From Amycolatopsis rifamycinica (GTDB lineage: Bacteria; Actinomycetota; Actinomycetes; Mycobacteriales; Pseudonocardiaceae), in NCBI RefSeq assembly GCF_000695625.1, contig NZ_JMQI01000024.1:1-64000 (forward strand): a stretch of 64,000 nt of DNA. The letters run 5' to 3'. Positions 1 to 8,159 of the stretch are shown one piece after another. Numbering within the stretch: position 1 is the stretch's first letter; every line of letters starts with the position of its first letter. Below the pieces are notes generated by a model. That model saw only the letters and a program-made list of their open reading frames with translations. It was not told the DNA's origin and searched no databases. Both the position numbers and the translations under genes were made by a program.

Positions 1-187
1 CGACGCGGACGTGGCCCGGGGTGGCCGGGTCCACGCCCGCGTCGGCGAGTTCCGCGTCGGTCAGCTCGCGCAGGCCGGGGATCCCGGCCGCGAGGTTGCG
101 GCGCAGCTGCTCGACGTCGGCGGCGCCGGGGAACCGCCCCGCCATCCCGACGAGCGCCACGGCCGATTCGGGTGCCGGTTCCGTCAC
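1..187 (-). CDS. Polyketide synthase, N-terminal ketosynthase fragment (runs off window)
   Basis: The leftward frame from a GTG at 187 encodes the start of a beta-ketoacyl synthase: VALVGMAGRFPGA followed by a QLRRNLAAGIPGLREL stretch is the usual opening of a modular or iterative type I KS. Only 62 residues are in the window, so the active-site Cys and His and any other domains cannot be seen. An AAAGGATCC ribosome-binding site lies just upstream of the GTG. The gene follows the ABC exporter genes by 26 bp in the same direction and is probably the last member visible of the leftward ACP-ligase-exporter operon. It would extend an acyl chain, plausibly one loaded by the ligase/ACP pair. The family is clear; whether the protein is modular or iterative cannot be told. 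Confidence 0.8.
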   Translation of the reverse strand, partial: MTEPAPESAVALVGMAGRFPGAADVEQLRRNLAAGIPGLRELTDAELADAGVDPATPGHVRV

Positions 188-213
188 GGCAGGATCCTTT
201 CTCCGGGAGAAGA

Positions 214-975
214 TCAGAGCAGGTGGCTGCGGCCCCAGCCGTGGGCGAGCCGGTATGTGGCGAACGCGCCGGTGGCGAGGGCGATCCCGAGCACGATGAG
301 CGCCGGGCGCAGCATCGCTTCGGCGTTGCCCGCCATGGCCGCGCGGATGAGCGACAGCCCCCAGTAGCCCGGGGAGAACGGCGCCAGCGCCTGCGCCCAC
401 GGCGGCATCAGCGACACCGGCAGCAGCGAGCCGCCGAGCGAGCTGATCGTGATCGCGCCGAGGTCGACCGCGACGATCAGGTCGCCGCGGCTGCGCACCA
501 CAGTGGACAGTGCGGCGCCCATGGCCAGCAGCATGAAGCCCCACAGGCACATCGCGCCGAACACCAGGCCGGGCGACACCGGGAACGGCATGCCGACGAC
601 GAGCCAGCCGTACACGATGAGCACGGCCTGCTGGATCAGCAGCACCACGAACACCGGGACGGCCTTGCCGATCAGCAATTCCGCGCGGGCGGCGCGGCTG
701 GCGCGCAGCCGGTCCCACGTGCGCCACTCGCGTTCGACGAAGATCGCGTTGCCGACGATCGCCATGGCGAACACCGAGAACATCACCAGCTGCCCGGTGA
801 CGGCTTCGACCGCGCCGGTGCCCAGTGCCTTCACGTACAGCGGCTGGAACAGCACCATGAAGATCATCGGCGTGATCAGGTAGCTGATCAGCTGCGAGGG
901 GTCGCGCAGGCGCAGGGTCGCGTTGTAGCGGACGAGGGCGCCGGCCCGGTAGAGGGAGTCAGTGCGCGTCGACAT
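214..975 (-). CDS. ABC-2 type exporter permease
   Basis: A 253-residue integral membrane protein of the ABC-2 (DrrB-like) drug-efflux permease family. Hydrophobic segments are visible near residues 28-50, 62-80, 105-130, 137-160, 170-195 and 225-243, giving about six helices. A charged cytoplasmic loop VEREWRTWDRLRAS follows the second helix, the usual site of contact with the ATPase. The start overlaps the end of the ATPase gene by 17 bp, so the two are translationally coupled and form one exporter. Lying inside a biosynthetic operon, it most likely exports the product or gives self-resistance; the substrate is inferred only from context. Confidence 0.88.
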   Translation of the reverse strand: MSTRTDSLYRAGALVRYNATLRLRDPSQLISYLITPMIFMVLFQPLYVKALGTGAVEAVTGQLVMFSVFAMAIVGNAIFVEREWRTWDRLRASRAARAELLIGKAVPVFVVLLIQQAVLIVYGWLVVGMPFPVSPGLVFGAMCLWGFMLLAMGAALSTVVRSRGDLIVAVDLGAITISSLGGSLLPVSLMPPWAQALAPFSPGYWGLSLIRAAMAGNAEAMLRPALIVLGIALATGAFATYRLAHGWGRSHLL

Positions 976-1798
976 CGGTCACCGCCAGGGAGTGGTAGAG
1001 GTCGTCCAGGCTGGGGTTGCGCAGCTCGACGGACTCGACCGGCCGCGCCACGGTGGGCAGCAGCTCCAGCAGCGTGCCCGTCGGGTCGGTGGTCGAGACG
1101 GTCAGCTGCTCGTCGGCGGTGCGCACGCGGACCTCGCCGGGCAGGCCCGACAGCAGCTCGTCCGCGGCGCCGCGCGCGATCACCCGGCCTTCGGCGGCCA
1201 CCGCGATCGTGGCCTGCAGGTCGGTCAGTTCGGTCAGGTAGTGAGTGGTGTAGACCACTGCGGCTCCTTCGCCTGCTCGTTGCTTGACCACGTCGAGCAG
1301 CGCCTGACGGGTCTCGGGGTCGGCACCGGCGGTCGGCTCGTCGAGCAGCAGCAGCGCGGGCCGGTGCACCAGCGCCGTCGCGGCCTGCGCCCGCCGCTGC
1401 TGGCCGCCCGAGAGCAGGCCGCAGGTGCGGTTCAGGAAGCTCTCCAGCCGCAGCGCGGCCGTGAGGTCGTCGATCGCCGAGCGCAGCGCCGCCCGGCGCA
1501 GGCCGGCGAGGCGCCCGTAGAGCTCCAGGTGCTCGCGCACGGTCAGCGGGCGGTAGAGCGCGATGTGCTGCGGCGAGATGCCGATGCGGTCCCGGGCGCG
1601 CGTCGGCGACACGCCGTCGACGAGCACCGTTCCGCTGTCCGGGCGCAGCAGCCCGGACACCATCTCGACGAAGGTGGTCTTGCCGGCGCCGTTGTGGCCG
1701 ACCAGCCCGACGATCTCGCCGGCCGCGACTTCGAGGCTGAAGCCGTCGAGGGCCTGCACTTCGTCGTAACGTTTCCGGAGGTCGATTGCTTGCAACAT
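959..1798 (-). CDS. ABC exporter ATP-binding protein
   Basis: A 279-residue cytoplasmic ATPase of the DrrA-like drug-export family. It shows Walker A GHNGAGKTT, signature LSGGQQRRAQAA, Walker B LLLLDEPTAG and an H-loop histidine in VVYTTHYLTEL. The ATG at 1798 (protein MLQAIDLRKRY) is preferred over an in-frame ATG 42 bp upstream because AAGGAG lies nine bases before it. The C-terminal 70 residues are the accessory tail common in this family. It pairs with the overlapping permease gene, and its upstream neighbour is the AMP-forming ligase, 88 bp away. Confidence 0.92.
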   Translation of the reverse strand: MLQAIDLRKRYDEVQALDGFSLEVAAGEIVGLVGHNGAGKTTFVEMVSGLLRPDSGTVLVDGVSPTRARDRIGISPQHIALYRPLTVREHLELYGRLAGLRRAALRSAIDDLTAALRLESFLNRTCGLLSGGQQRRAQAATALVHRPALLLLDEPTAGADPETRQALLDVVKQRAGEGAAVVYTTHYLTELTDLQATIAVAAEGRVIARGAADELLSGLPGEVRVRTADEQLTVSTTDPTGTLLELLPTVARPVESVELRNPSLDDLYHSLAVTDVDAH

Positions 1799-1886
1799 GG
1801 GGATCGCTCCTTGCGGTTCGCGGCAAACGGACTGTCGCACGGGGACGACGGGAGCGGCGGGCTCCCGCGGTGGCAGGAAACTGCCG

Positions 1887-3425
1887 TCATTCGGTGCCGG
1901 CGGGCACCGCGCTCAGCGCCTTTCGCAGCGCGACGCGGTCGAACTTGCCGTTGACCGACCGGGGCAGCTTCGGCAGCACCTCGATCCGCCGCGGCAGCAT
2001 GTACGCGGGCAGTTCCTTGGCCAGCGCCCGGGAAATCGCCTCGGCTTCACCCTCGGGCGCGACCGCCAGCACGATCCGGTGGCCCAGCACCGGATCCGGT
2101 ACGCCGAACGCGGCCGCCTCCCCCACCAGCCCGGTCGCGTAGGCGGCCTCCTCGACCTCGGCGGGACTGACGCGGTAGCCCGACGTCTTGATCATCTCGT
2201 CGGTGCGGCCGACGAAGTAGAGGAACCCGTCCTCGTCGCGGTAGACGGTGTCGCCCGACCACACGGCGATCTCGGGCCGTACCAGGCCTTCCGGGCCGGG
2301 CACCGGGCGGAAGCGCTCGGCCGTGCGCCCGGGGTCGTTCCAGTAGCCGAGCGCGACGAGCGCGCCGCGGTGCACCAGCTCGCCGTGTTCGCCGGGCAGG
2401 CAGGCGGAGCCATCGGGACGCAGCACGAGCACTTCGGCGTTGGGGATCGCCTTGCCGATCGAGCCGGGACGGCGGTCCGCCTCGGCCGGGTCGAGGTAGG
2501 TGGAGCGGAACGCCTCCGTGAGGCCGTACATCAGAAACGGCCGCGCCGCCGGGAAGAGCTCGCGCAGCCGCGTCAGCGTCGCGCGGGGCATCCGGCCGCC
2601 GGTGTTGGCGAAGTACCGCAGCCGGGCGGTCGCCTCGGCGGGCCACTCCTGCGTCACCAGCTGCAGCCACAACGGCGGCACGCAGGTGAGCGCGGTGACG
2701 CCGTGGCGGGCGCAGAGCCGCACGATTTCCCTGGGCAGCAGGTAGTTCACGAGCACGACGTGCGCACCGGCGGCGAACGCGGTGGTGAGCTGGCTGAACC
2801 CCGCGTCGAAACTCAGCGGCAGCGCGGCGAGCACGACGTCGTCGCGCGTGTGGCCGAGGTACTGCGCGACGCTCGCGGCGCCGGCGAGCAGGTTGCGGTG
2901 GGACAGCATGACACCCTTGGGGCCGCCGGTGCTGCCGGAGGTGTACATGATGGCGGCCGGGTCCTGGTCGATCACCGCGCCGGCGCCGGGCACCGCGACC
3001 GGCTCGACCGCGGTCAGCGCGTCCCACGCGGGCTCGCCGAACACCACGACCGGGGTGCTTGCGGGCACGGCCTCGCGGACCGTCGTCCGCCGCTCGGCGG
3101 TCGTGAACACCACCTTCGGCGTGCAGTCGGTGGCGACGTGCGCGATGTGCCGGGCCTTGAACAGCGGGTTCAGCGGCACCAGGACCGCACCGGCGGCCGC
3201 GGCGGCGAACAGCGCGACGACGGTCTCGAGCCGCTTCTCCGCGTACACCGCCACGCGGTCGCCGCGGCGGACGCCGAGCCGGTGCAGGCCGTGGGCCACG
3301 CGCGCGACGGCGTCGGCGAGCTCGGCGTAGGTCAGCGTGCGGTCCTTGTGGGTGAGGGCCGGATCGCCGGCCGCGCCGCGGGCGAGCAGCCCGTCGAGCC
3401 GCACCGGGGCGGCCGCCTCAGACAT
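1887..3425 (-). CDS. AMP-forming acyl/aminoacyl ligase (stand-alone adenylation enzyme)
   Basis: A 512-residue ANL-superfamily enzyme that activates a carboxylic acid as the adenylate and transfers it to a thiol. The P-loop MYTSGSTGGPKGV is near residue 160, followed by YGLTEAFRSTYL and the hinge region FVGRTDEMIKTSGYRVSP. The C-terminal catalytic lysine is in LPRSVNGKFDR. The ATG at 3425 overlaps the ACP gene's stop by eight bases, so ligase and ACP are coupled and the enzyme probably loads that ACP. The substrate cannot be read reliably: the pocket is closer to acyl-CoA ligases than to NRPS A domains. The likely role is provision of a starter or extender acyl unit to the polyketide synthase at the window edge. 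Confidence 0.88.
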   Translation of the reverse strand: MSEAAAPVRLDGLLARGAAGDPALTHKDRTLTYAELADAVARVAHGLHRLGVRRGDRVAVYAEKRLETVVALFAAAAAGAVLVPLNPLFKARHIAHVATDCTPKVVFTTAERRTTVREAVPASTPVVVFGEPAWDALTAVEPVAVPGAGAVIDQDPAAIMYTSGSTGGPKGVMLSHRNLLAGAASVAQYLGHTRDDVVLAALPLSFDAGFSQLTTAFAAGAHVVLVNYLLPREIVRLCARHGVTALTCVPPLWLQLVTQEWPAEATARLRYFANTGGRMPRATLTRLRELFPAARPFLMYGLTEAFRSTYLDPAEADRRPGSIGKAIPNAEVLVLRPDGSACLPGEHGELVHRGALVALGYWNDPGRTAERFRPVPGPEGLVRPEIAVWSGDTVYRDEDGFLYFVGRTDEMIKTSGYRVSPAEVEEAAYATGLVGEAAAFGVPDPVLGHRIVLAVAPEGEAEAISRALAKELPAYMLPRRIEVLPKLPRSVNGKFDRVALRKALSAVPAGTE

Positions 3426-3687
3426 CGGCGGGCTCCGGGACGACGAACTCCGCGACGGCGGCCCACAGGCTGCCCGCGGTGGCGAAGGTGTCCTCGGTGA
3501 GCAGCTCGTCGGGCAGCTCGAAACCGAAGGTTTCCTCCAGGTCGGTGACGAGCTGCACGACACCCATCGAGTCGAGCCCGAGCGCGGCCAGGTCGTCGTC
3601 TTCGGCGATCCGGTCGCCGAGGGCGTAGGGCAGGTGTGCGATCAGGATCTCGAGGAACCCGGGCGGAATGGGGAGTGTGTCAGGCAT
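3418..3687 (-). CDS. Acyl carrier protein
   Basis: An 89-residue stand-alone carrier protein. The phosphopantetheine attachment serine is Ser40 in the motif LGLDSMGVVQL, followed by an acidic helix (DLEETFGFELPDELL) typical of type II ACPs. It is the first gene of the leftward operon and overlaps the ligase gene by eight bases, so it is the probable acceptor of the activated acyl group. Its regulatory region is shared with the divergent LuxR-type gene. Two phosphopantetheinyl transferases in the window (5014-5676 and 21266-21970) could activate it. Confidence 0.92.
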   Translation of the reverse strand: MPDTLPIPPGFLEILIAHLPYALGDRIAEDDDLAALGLDSMGVVQLVTDLEETFGFELPDELLTEDTFATAGSLWAAVAEFVVPEPADV

Positions 3688-3720
3688 GGCGTCACCCTGT
3701 TTCGCGTTCGGCGGTCAACC

Positions 3721-3809
3721 GTGTCCTCCCGAGGACACCACCGGCCGGCCTCACCGGGCCATCACGCCGCTCTCATCCCGCCACCGCCGGGCGAGAGCGG
3801 CGTGATGGC
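3721..3809. promoter_or_regulatory. Divergent control region with two inverted repeats
   Basis: The 182 bp between the ACP gene (leftward) and the LuxR-type regulator (rightward) hold two dyads. The first, 3721-3738, is GTGTCCTC-CC-GAGGACAC, a perfect 8-bp palindrome around a 2-bp centre. The second has arms GCCATCACGCCGCTCTC (3758-3774) and its exact complement (3793-3809) around an 18-bp spacer. They may be operator sites for the adjacent regulator. The larger one could also form a stem in RNA. No convincing -35/-10 pair was found. Confidence 0.5.
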
Positions 3810-3869
3810 GGCCCGAGAAGCCCGGCTGCGACGGTGGACGCAGCAAACCGACCCCGCCTTGGAGGCACG

Positions 3870-4856
3870 ATGTCGACGGCCACTCTCCCGCCGCCCGGGG
3901 CGTTCTCCATGCCCGAGCCCGACCCCGAAGCCGAGTTGTACCGCTATGCGGCGCGCTGCGGCCGGATCTCGTCCGTGGCCACCGCCGCGGCGCACCTCGG
4001 CCTGCCCGCCGACACGGTGCAGGCGGCCGCCGCGCGGCTGGTCGAGCTGCACCTGCTGCGCGCGGCCGCGGACGGCGGCCTGGTCCCCCGCGAGCCGTCG
4101 GCCGCCGCGGAACTGGTCGTGACGCCGCTGGAACGCGCGATGTACGAGCGCCGCGAGCAGGCCGACCGCCTGCGCGAGCGCATCGACGGCATCACCCGGG
4201 CCCCCGCGGGCGAGGCGGGCGCGGTCGACCGCCTGGAGGGGATCGCCGAGATCCGCGGCCTGATCAAGCTGGCGGCCGAGGTCTGCCGCGACGAGCTGGT
4301 GGTCCTGCACCCGGGTGAGGCGGCCGACGACCTGGTCGACGAGCTGCTCGACGCGTGCTATTCGGTGCTGGGCGACGGCGTCGGGGTCCGGGTGGTGTGC
4401 CCGCACCGCAGCCGGGCGGGGTACGCGGCCCGGGCGCGGTTGACGCAGCTGGCCGGCCGCGGAGCCTGCATCCGCACGCTGAGCCGGGTCCCCGAGGCGG
4501 CGGTGGTCTTCGACCGTTCCCTGGCGGTGACGCTGGACGTCGCCGAGCTGTCGGCCCGCCGCGTACGCGACCAGGGCATGGTGCGGTTCCTGCTGGGCCT
4601 GTTCGACCAGCTGTGGGACGGCGCGACCCCGTTCGCGGCCGAGGACCAGGGGTACAGCGGCGAGATCGCGCACGACCTGCAGCAGACGATCGCGCGGCTG
4701 ATGGCCCAGGGGCTGACGGACGAGGTCGTGGCGCGCCGGCTGGGCATGTCGGTGCGGACCTGCCGCCGGCACATCGCCGCGATGCTGCAGAACCTCGACG
4801 CGGTGTCGCGCTTCCAGGCCGGAGTCCAAGCAGCTGCACGCTTCACCCTCGCCTGA
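3870..4856 (+). CDS. LuxR-type HTH transcriptional regulator
   Basis: A 328-residue DNA-binding regulator. Residues about 15-60 resemble a winged-helix/TrmB-like segment (AARCGRISSVATAAAHLGLP). A central domain of about 180 residues probably senses a ligand, and the C-terminus carries a LuxR-family helix-turn-helix in GLTDEVVARRLGMSVRTCRR. The ATG at 3870 is chosen because TTGGAGG lies eight bases upstream; the open frame extends further 5' without a ribosome-binding site. The gene is divergent from the ACP-ligase-exporter operon and is followed by two strong hairpins. Regulators of this layout are common as pathway-specific activators in actinomycete secondary-metabolite loci, so it probably controls the flanking operons. 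Confidence 0.85.
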   Translation: MSTATLPPPGAFSMPEPDPEAELYRYAARCGRISSVATAAAHLGLPADTVQAAAARLVELHLLRAAADGGLVPREPSAAAELVVTPLERAMYERREQADRLRERIDGITRAPAGEAGAVDRLEGIAEIRGLIKLAAEVCRDELVVLHPGEAADDLVDELLDACYSVLGDGVGVRVVCPHRSRAGYAARARLTQLAGRGACIRTLSRVPEAAVVFDRSLAVTLDVAELSARRVRDQGMVRFLLGLFDQLWDGATPFAAEDQGYSGEIAHDLQQTIARLMAQGLTDEVVARRLGMSVRTCRRHIAAMLQNLDAVSRFQAGVQAAARFTLA

Positions 4857-4871
4857 CGCGCCGGCGCCGAT

Positions 4872-4926
4872 GCGCCCCGATGTGGCGTTCGATGCGTCAG
4901 ACGCCATCGACGCCACATCGGGGCGC
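4872..4926 (+). terminator. Strong hairpin downstream of the LuxR-type gene
   Basis: Arms GCGCCCCGATGTGGCGTTCG (4872-4891, continuing to 4894) and 4905-4926 pair over about 22 bp with one bulged T, around a ten-base loop. It starts 16 bp after the regulator stop codon and is followed by TTGT. This is consistent with an intrinsic-type actinobacterial terminator without a long U-tract. Confidence 0.7.
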
Positions 4927-4967
4927 TTGTAGCTCGGCTGGGCAGAGCCGGTGGCGCACCCGGACAC

Positions 4968-5003
4968 GAGAAGGGGCCTTCCGCTTGCGGAAGGCCCCTT
5001 CTC
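4968..5003. terminator. Bidirectional hairpin between convergent genes
   Basis: A perfect 17-bp stem with a two-base apex: arm GAGAAGGGGCCTTCCGC at 4968-4984 and its complement at 4987-5003. It lies ten bases before the end of the leftward AcpS-ACP gene and after the rightward regulator, so it can end transcription from both sides. Confidence 0.8.
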
Positions 5004-5013
5004 TCTGCCCGCC

Positions 5014-5676
5014 CTACCAGCCGGCCGCCTCGGCGACCACACCGTAGGTGTGCCGCAGATCGGTCATCCGGTAGATCCCGGCCTCCGGGATGCGGATGCC
5101 GTACCGGTGCTCGATCCGGGCGAGCAGCTCGATCACCACCACCGACGTGACCCCCAGATCGCCCGCGAACGACGCCGCGGTGGCCACCTCGCCGGCGGGG
5201 ACCGAGAACAGGTCGGCGGCCAGGGCCGCCAGTTCGTCGAACCGGGCCGGGACCGGCGCGGCGAGAGAAGGCGTGGCCGCGCGGCGGAACGGGCGCGGCG
5301 GGCGGGCGCACCCCGCCGCCGCGACCGCGACCACCAGGTCGGCCTGGTGGCTCAGCGTCACCACGATCTCCTCCAGGCCCGCCTCGTCCGCGATCTCCGC
5401 CGCGCCGCCGCCGAGGGTCACCAACGGCGCTCCCCAGTCGTCGTTGGTCACCTCGATGTCACGCCAGCGCAGGCCCTGGCCGAAGCCACGACCCAGCATC
5501 TTGCAGGTGGCCTCCTTGACGGAAAACCGCCCGGCCAGCCGTTCCAGGGACCGTTCGGCACCCATCCGGGCGGCCTGCTCCAGCTCCACCGGGGTGAAGA
5601 CCAGCGTCCGGTACCGGGGGTGCGCCGCGACCTCCGCGAACCGCGGGATCGACATCAGGTCCACGCCGATTCTCAT
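5014..5676 (-). CDS. Holo-ACP synthase fused to a C-terminal carrier domain
   Basis: A 220-residue two-domain protein. Residues 1-125 are an AcpS-type phosphopantetheinyl transferase: IGVDLMSIPRF holds metal ligand Asp6, and ERLAGRFSVKEATCK holds Glu55. It transfers 4'-phosphopantetheine from CoA to a carrier-protein serine. After a Pro/Arg-rich linker, residues about 145-215 form a carrier domain (SFAGDLGVTSVVVIELLARI) in which Ser178 is the expected attachment site, although the usual Asp before it is Thr. AcpS is normally a single domain of about 120-130 residues, so this is a fusion that may modify itself or neighbouring ACPs. It is the last gene of the leftward operon and overlaps the preceding gene by four bases. 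Confidence 0.85.
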   Translation of the reverse strand: MRIGVDLMSIPRFAEVAAHPRYRTLVFTPVELEQAARMGAERSLERLAGRFSVKEATCKMLGRGFGQGLRWRDIEVTNDDWGAPLVTLGGGAAEIADEAGLEEIVVTLSHQADLVVAVAAAGCARPPRPFRRAATPSLAAPVPARFDELAALAADLFSVPAGEVATAASFAGDLGVTSVVVIELLARIEHRYGIRIPEAGIYRMTDLRHTYGVVAEAAGW

Positions 5677-6422
5677 CCACTCCGCCCCCCGAGCAAACTC
5701 GCCGTCGCGGCGGGCACCAGCCGCAGCGCGGCGACGTCCAGGGCGAGCAGGGACAGCCAGCCCTCACGCAGCGGCCCGCGCGTGTGCAGCAGCACCCGGT
5801 CGCCGTCGGCGACCACGCCTTCGGCCAGCGCCGCGCAGAACGCCAGCCACGCGTCGCACGGGCCGCGGCCGGTGAACCGGTGGCCGGCCGTCAGCGCGGG
5901 CTTTCCTTCCCCGCAACCGGAAACCGCCAAGGGGGACCGACCGCGCCGCAGCCGGACGCCGACCGCGGCGAACCGCGGGTCGCCGCAGGCCGCGTCGGCG
6001 AACAGCGGCTCGTCGCAGACGACCGCCGTCGCTTCCGTCTCGACCGCCCACTCCAGCAGCCCGAAGACGGCCGTGCCGCCGAGCTCGTCGAGGTGCGAGA
6101 GGCCGACGTCCTCACCCGCCCAGCCGCTGCGCTGCACCAGCCCGGCCAGCGCGGCCACGTTCGGGTCGCGCAGCGGGCCCGAGCGCACGAAGAACAGCGG
6201 CTGCGGCACCGCGGGCGGCCCGAGGGCGGCCAGCACCTGCGCCGCGACGTCGACGTCGTCGTCCTCGGGAATCCGCACCATCAGGCGGGACAACGGAATC
6301 CCGGCGGCGGCCAGCCGCTCCGGCGGCACCAGGTCGGCGGCGCCGGGCAGCGCCGACAACGGCACGTACTCCTCGCGCCGCGCGGCGGCGAACGCGATCG
6401 TGTCGATCCCGAGGTCAGGCAT
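5673..6422 (-). CDS. Thiolase-fold (KAS-like) protein, divergent
   Basis: A 249-residue protein that I read as a divergent, shortened thiolase/KAS III-fold protein. It begins DLGIDTIAFAAARREEYVPL, like a KAS III N-terminal strand and helix, and has an alternating strand/helix pattern with SHLDELGGTAVFGLLEWAV at the place where the nucleophile loop would be expected. No catalytic cysteine is seen in that loop, so it may be a non-catalytic partner in the manner of chain-length-factor subunits, or another enzyme class. The ATG at 6422 overlaps the acyl-CoA dehydrogenase gene, and the end overlaps the AcpS-ACP gene. Context suggests a role in acyl-chain assembly; the exact function is unknown. 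Confidence 0.5.
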   Translation of the reverse strand: MPDLGIDTIAFAAARREEYVPLSALPGAADLVPPERLAAAGIPLSRLMVRIPEDDDVDVAAQVLAALGPPAVPQPLFFVRSGPLRDPNVAALAGLVQRSGWAGEDVGLSHLDELGGTAVFGLLEWAVETEATAVVCDEPLFADAACGDPRFAAVGVRLRRGRSPLAVSGCGEGKPALTAGHRFTGRGPCDAWLAFCAALAEGVVADGDRVLLHTRGPLREGWLSLLALDVAALRLVPAATASLLGGRSG

Positions 6423-7554
6423 CGGCGTCTCCCGCCTGGTACCCGCGCGCCACGTGCAGGCGGTGGATGTTGCTCGTGCCCTCCATGAACTCGAAGGCGT
6501 GGACGTCCCGCGTCCACTTCTCCAGCAGCGGGTGCTCGATGAGGCCGGCCGGGCCGAGCGCGGCCGACGCCCAGTGCGCCGTCCCCACCGCCAGGCCGAC
6601 CGCGCCGAGCTTCGCGGCACTGGAGAGGTAGCCGCGCTCGGGGTCGCGGTCGATCCGCGCCGCCGCCTCGTACACCAGCTCCCGGCCCGCTTCGGCGCGC
6701 GCCAGCGCGAGCTGGCCGCCCGGGGCGTTCTTGCGGTGCTCCAGCACGTACTCGACCATCGCCAGCGCGGTGCCGACGGCGGACGCGGCGATCCGCACCC
6801 GCATGTGGTTGAACGTCGTGATGGCGGCGAAGATCCCGCGCCGCGTCACCGGCAGGTGGTCGCCCAGCATCCGCCCGGCGGGGATGGCGACGTCCGCGAA
6901 GGACAGCCGGCTGATGTAGGCGCCGCGCAGGCCGATCATGTCGAGCTTCTCGCCGTGCCAGCCGGGTGCCGGGACCTCGACCAGTGCCGCGCGGATCGAC
7001 AGCGCGCCGCGGCCGGTGCGGCCGAACACCACGCCGACGCTGCCGCGGGCGGCGTTGCCGACGTAGCACTTGCCGCCGGTGAGCCGCCAGCCCTCGCCGT
7101 CGCGGTCGAAGCGGGTCTCCATCGCGGTCGCGTCGTTGCCGCGGCTCTCCTCGGTCATCGCGAAGAACGACCAGCGGCGGCCGCCGTGCATCCGGGTGAA
7201 GAACCACTCCTGCTGCTCGGGGGTGCCGAGCAGCTCCACGAACACCCCGGCCAGGCCGGGTGACGGGCAGGCCAGGATCGCCCCGACGTCCCCGCGGGCC
7301 AGCTCGATCAGCCCGGCCACGTTCTCCAGGCACGAGCCGCGTTCCATCGCCCGCAGCAGCGGCGTCGACGGCAGCGACTCGCGGTACTGCGGCGGGGTGT
7401 CGGCCTGCCGGACCATTTCGAAAACGGGCGAGCCGTAGTGCTCGTCCATCGCGTCCGGGTCGGTGTCGATGGCCAGGGCCCGCGACCGCAGGTCCACGGC
7501 CGCCTCCCGGCTCAGGTCGCGGACCGCGCGGACGCGTTCGCTCAGCTCGATCAT
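6415..7554 (-). CDS. Acyl-CoA dehydrogenase family flavoprotein
   Basis: A 379-residue protein of normal length for the family. It shows the FAD-binding segment FAMTEESRGNDATAMET near residues 135-155, the middle-domain stretch LTGGKCYVGNAARGSVGVVF, and the C-terminal signature YQAGDADA with FEFMEGTSNIHRLHVARG, matching the usual QIxGGxG-adjacent flavin contact. The expected catalytic Glu position lies in the C-domain (around HAFEFMEG). It should make an alpha,beta-double bond in a CoA- or ACP-bound acyl group. Four-base overlaps join it to the lone dehydrogenase C-domain gene upstream, and eight bases overlap the thiolase-fold gene downstream. The substrate is probably carrier-bound, given the ACP genes in the operon. 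Confidence 0.88.
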   Translation of the reverse strand: MIELSERVRAVRDLSREAAVDLRSRALAIDTDPDAMDEHYGSPVFEMVRQADTPPQYRESLPSTPLLRAMERGSCLENVAGLIELARGDVGAILACPSPGLAGVFVELLGTPEQQEWFFTRMHGGRRWSFFAMTEESRGNDATAMETRFDRDGEGWRLTGGKCYVGNAARGSVGVVFGRTGRGALSIRAALVEVPAPGWHGEKLDMIGLRGAYISRLSFADVAIPAGRMLGDHLPVTRRGIFAAITTFNHMRVRIAASAVGTALAMVEYVLEHRKNAPGGQLALARAEAGRELVYEAAARIDRDPERGYLSSAAKLGAVGLAVGTAHWASAALGPAGLIEHPLLEKWTRDVHAFEFMEGTSNIHRLHVARGYQAGDADA

Positions 7555-8159
7555 GCCGGTTCTCCTTCGGGTTCCCGGTCCACCCAGGTGCCGGCCACCA
7601 GAGCCGAGACGTAGAGCGACCGCGCGGGTGAGGTGGCCAGGAAGCCCGAGGCGCCGAGGTGCTGGGCGACCCGCCAGCCCAGCTCGTCCAGCTCGCGGTG
7701 GACGTCGGCCACGGCGGCCGGGTGCCGCTGCGAGCGCACCTGGGCGCGCAGCCGTTCCACCGCGGCCATCACGTCGCCGATCGCGCCGACGATCAGCTGC
7801 TTGCGAATCAGCGGTTCGTCGCCGGAGGTGCGCTGCGACAGGTGCTCGACGACGTGGTCGAGCACCGAGCGCAGCACCCCCAGCCGGACCGCGGCGAGGT
7901 GCCGGCCGAAGTCGGCCAGCTCGAGGGCGTCACGCTCTTCGCGTGGACGGCCCGAGCAGGCGAGGAAGACGATGTCCTCGCGATCGGCCAGGCTGTGCGT
8001 GCGCACTTCGGCGCCTTCGGGCACGGTGGCGGCGGGCACGGCCGCGTACCGGCCGGGGGCCAGCCGGTCGGCCGGGGTGGCGGGCAGGGCCCGCGCGAGA
8101 CCGGCGGCGAGGCCGTCGCTGCGCGCGGTTCGCTCGCATTCGAGCAGGCTGGTGGTCAC
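7551..8159 (-). CDS. Lone acyl-CoA dehydrogenase C-terminal-domain-like protein
   Basis: A 202-residue, mainly helical protein starting at GTG 8159, which overlaps the KAS III gene's stop as GTGA. Segments such as FGRHLAAVRLGVLRSVLDHV, LIRKQLIVGAIGDVMAAVER and WRVAQHLGASGFLATSPARS resemble the four-helix C-domain of acyl-CoA dehydrogenases. The N- and beta-domains that carry most FAD contacts are absent. It directly precedes the full-length dehydrogenase gene with an ATGA overlap, so a heteromeric dehydrogenase is plausible. The FadE26-FadE27-type alpha2beta2 enzymes are the known precedent. I am fairly sure of the fold, less so of activity. Confidence 0.6.
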   Translation of the reverse strand: MTTSLLECERTARSDGLAAGLARALPATPADRLAPGRYAAVPAATVPEGAEVRTHSLADREDIVFLACSGRPREERDALELADFGRHLAAVRLGVLRSVLDHVVEHLSQRTSGDEPLIRKQLIVGAIGDVMAAVERLRAQVRSQRHPAAVADVHRELDELGWRVAQHLGASGFLATSPARSLYVSALVAGTWVDREPEGEPA

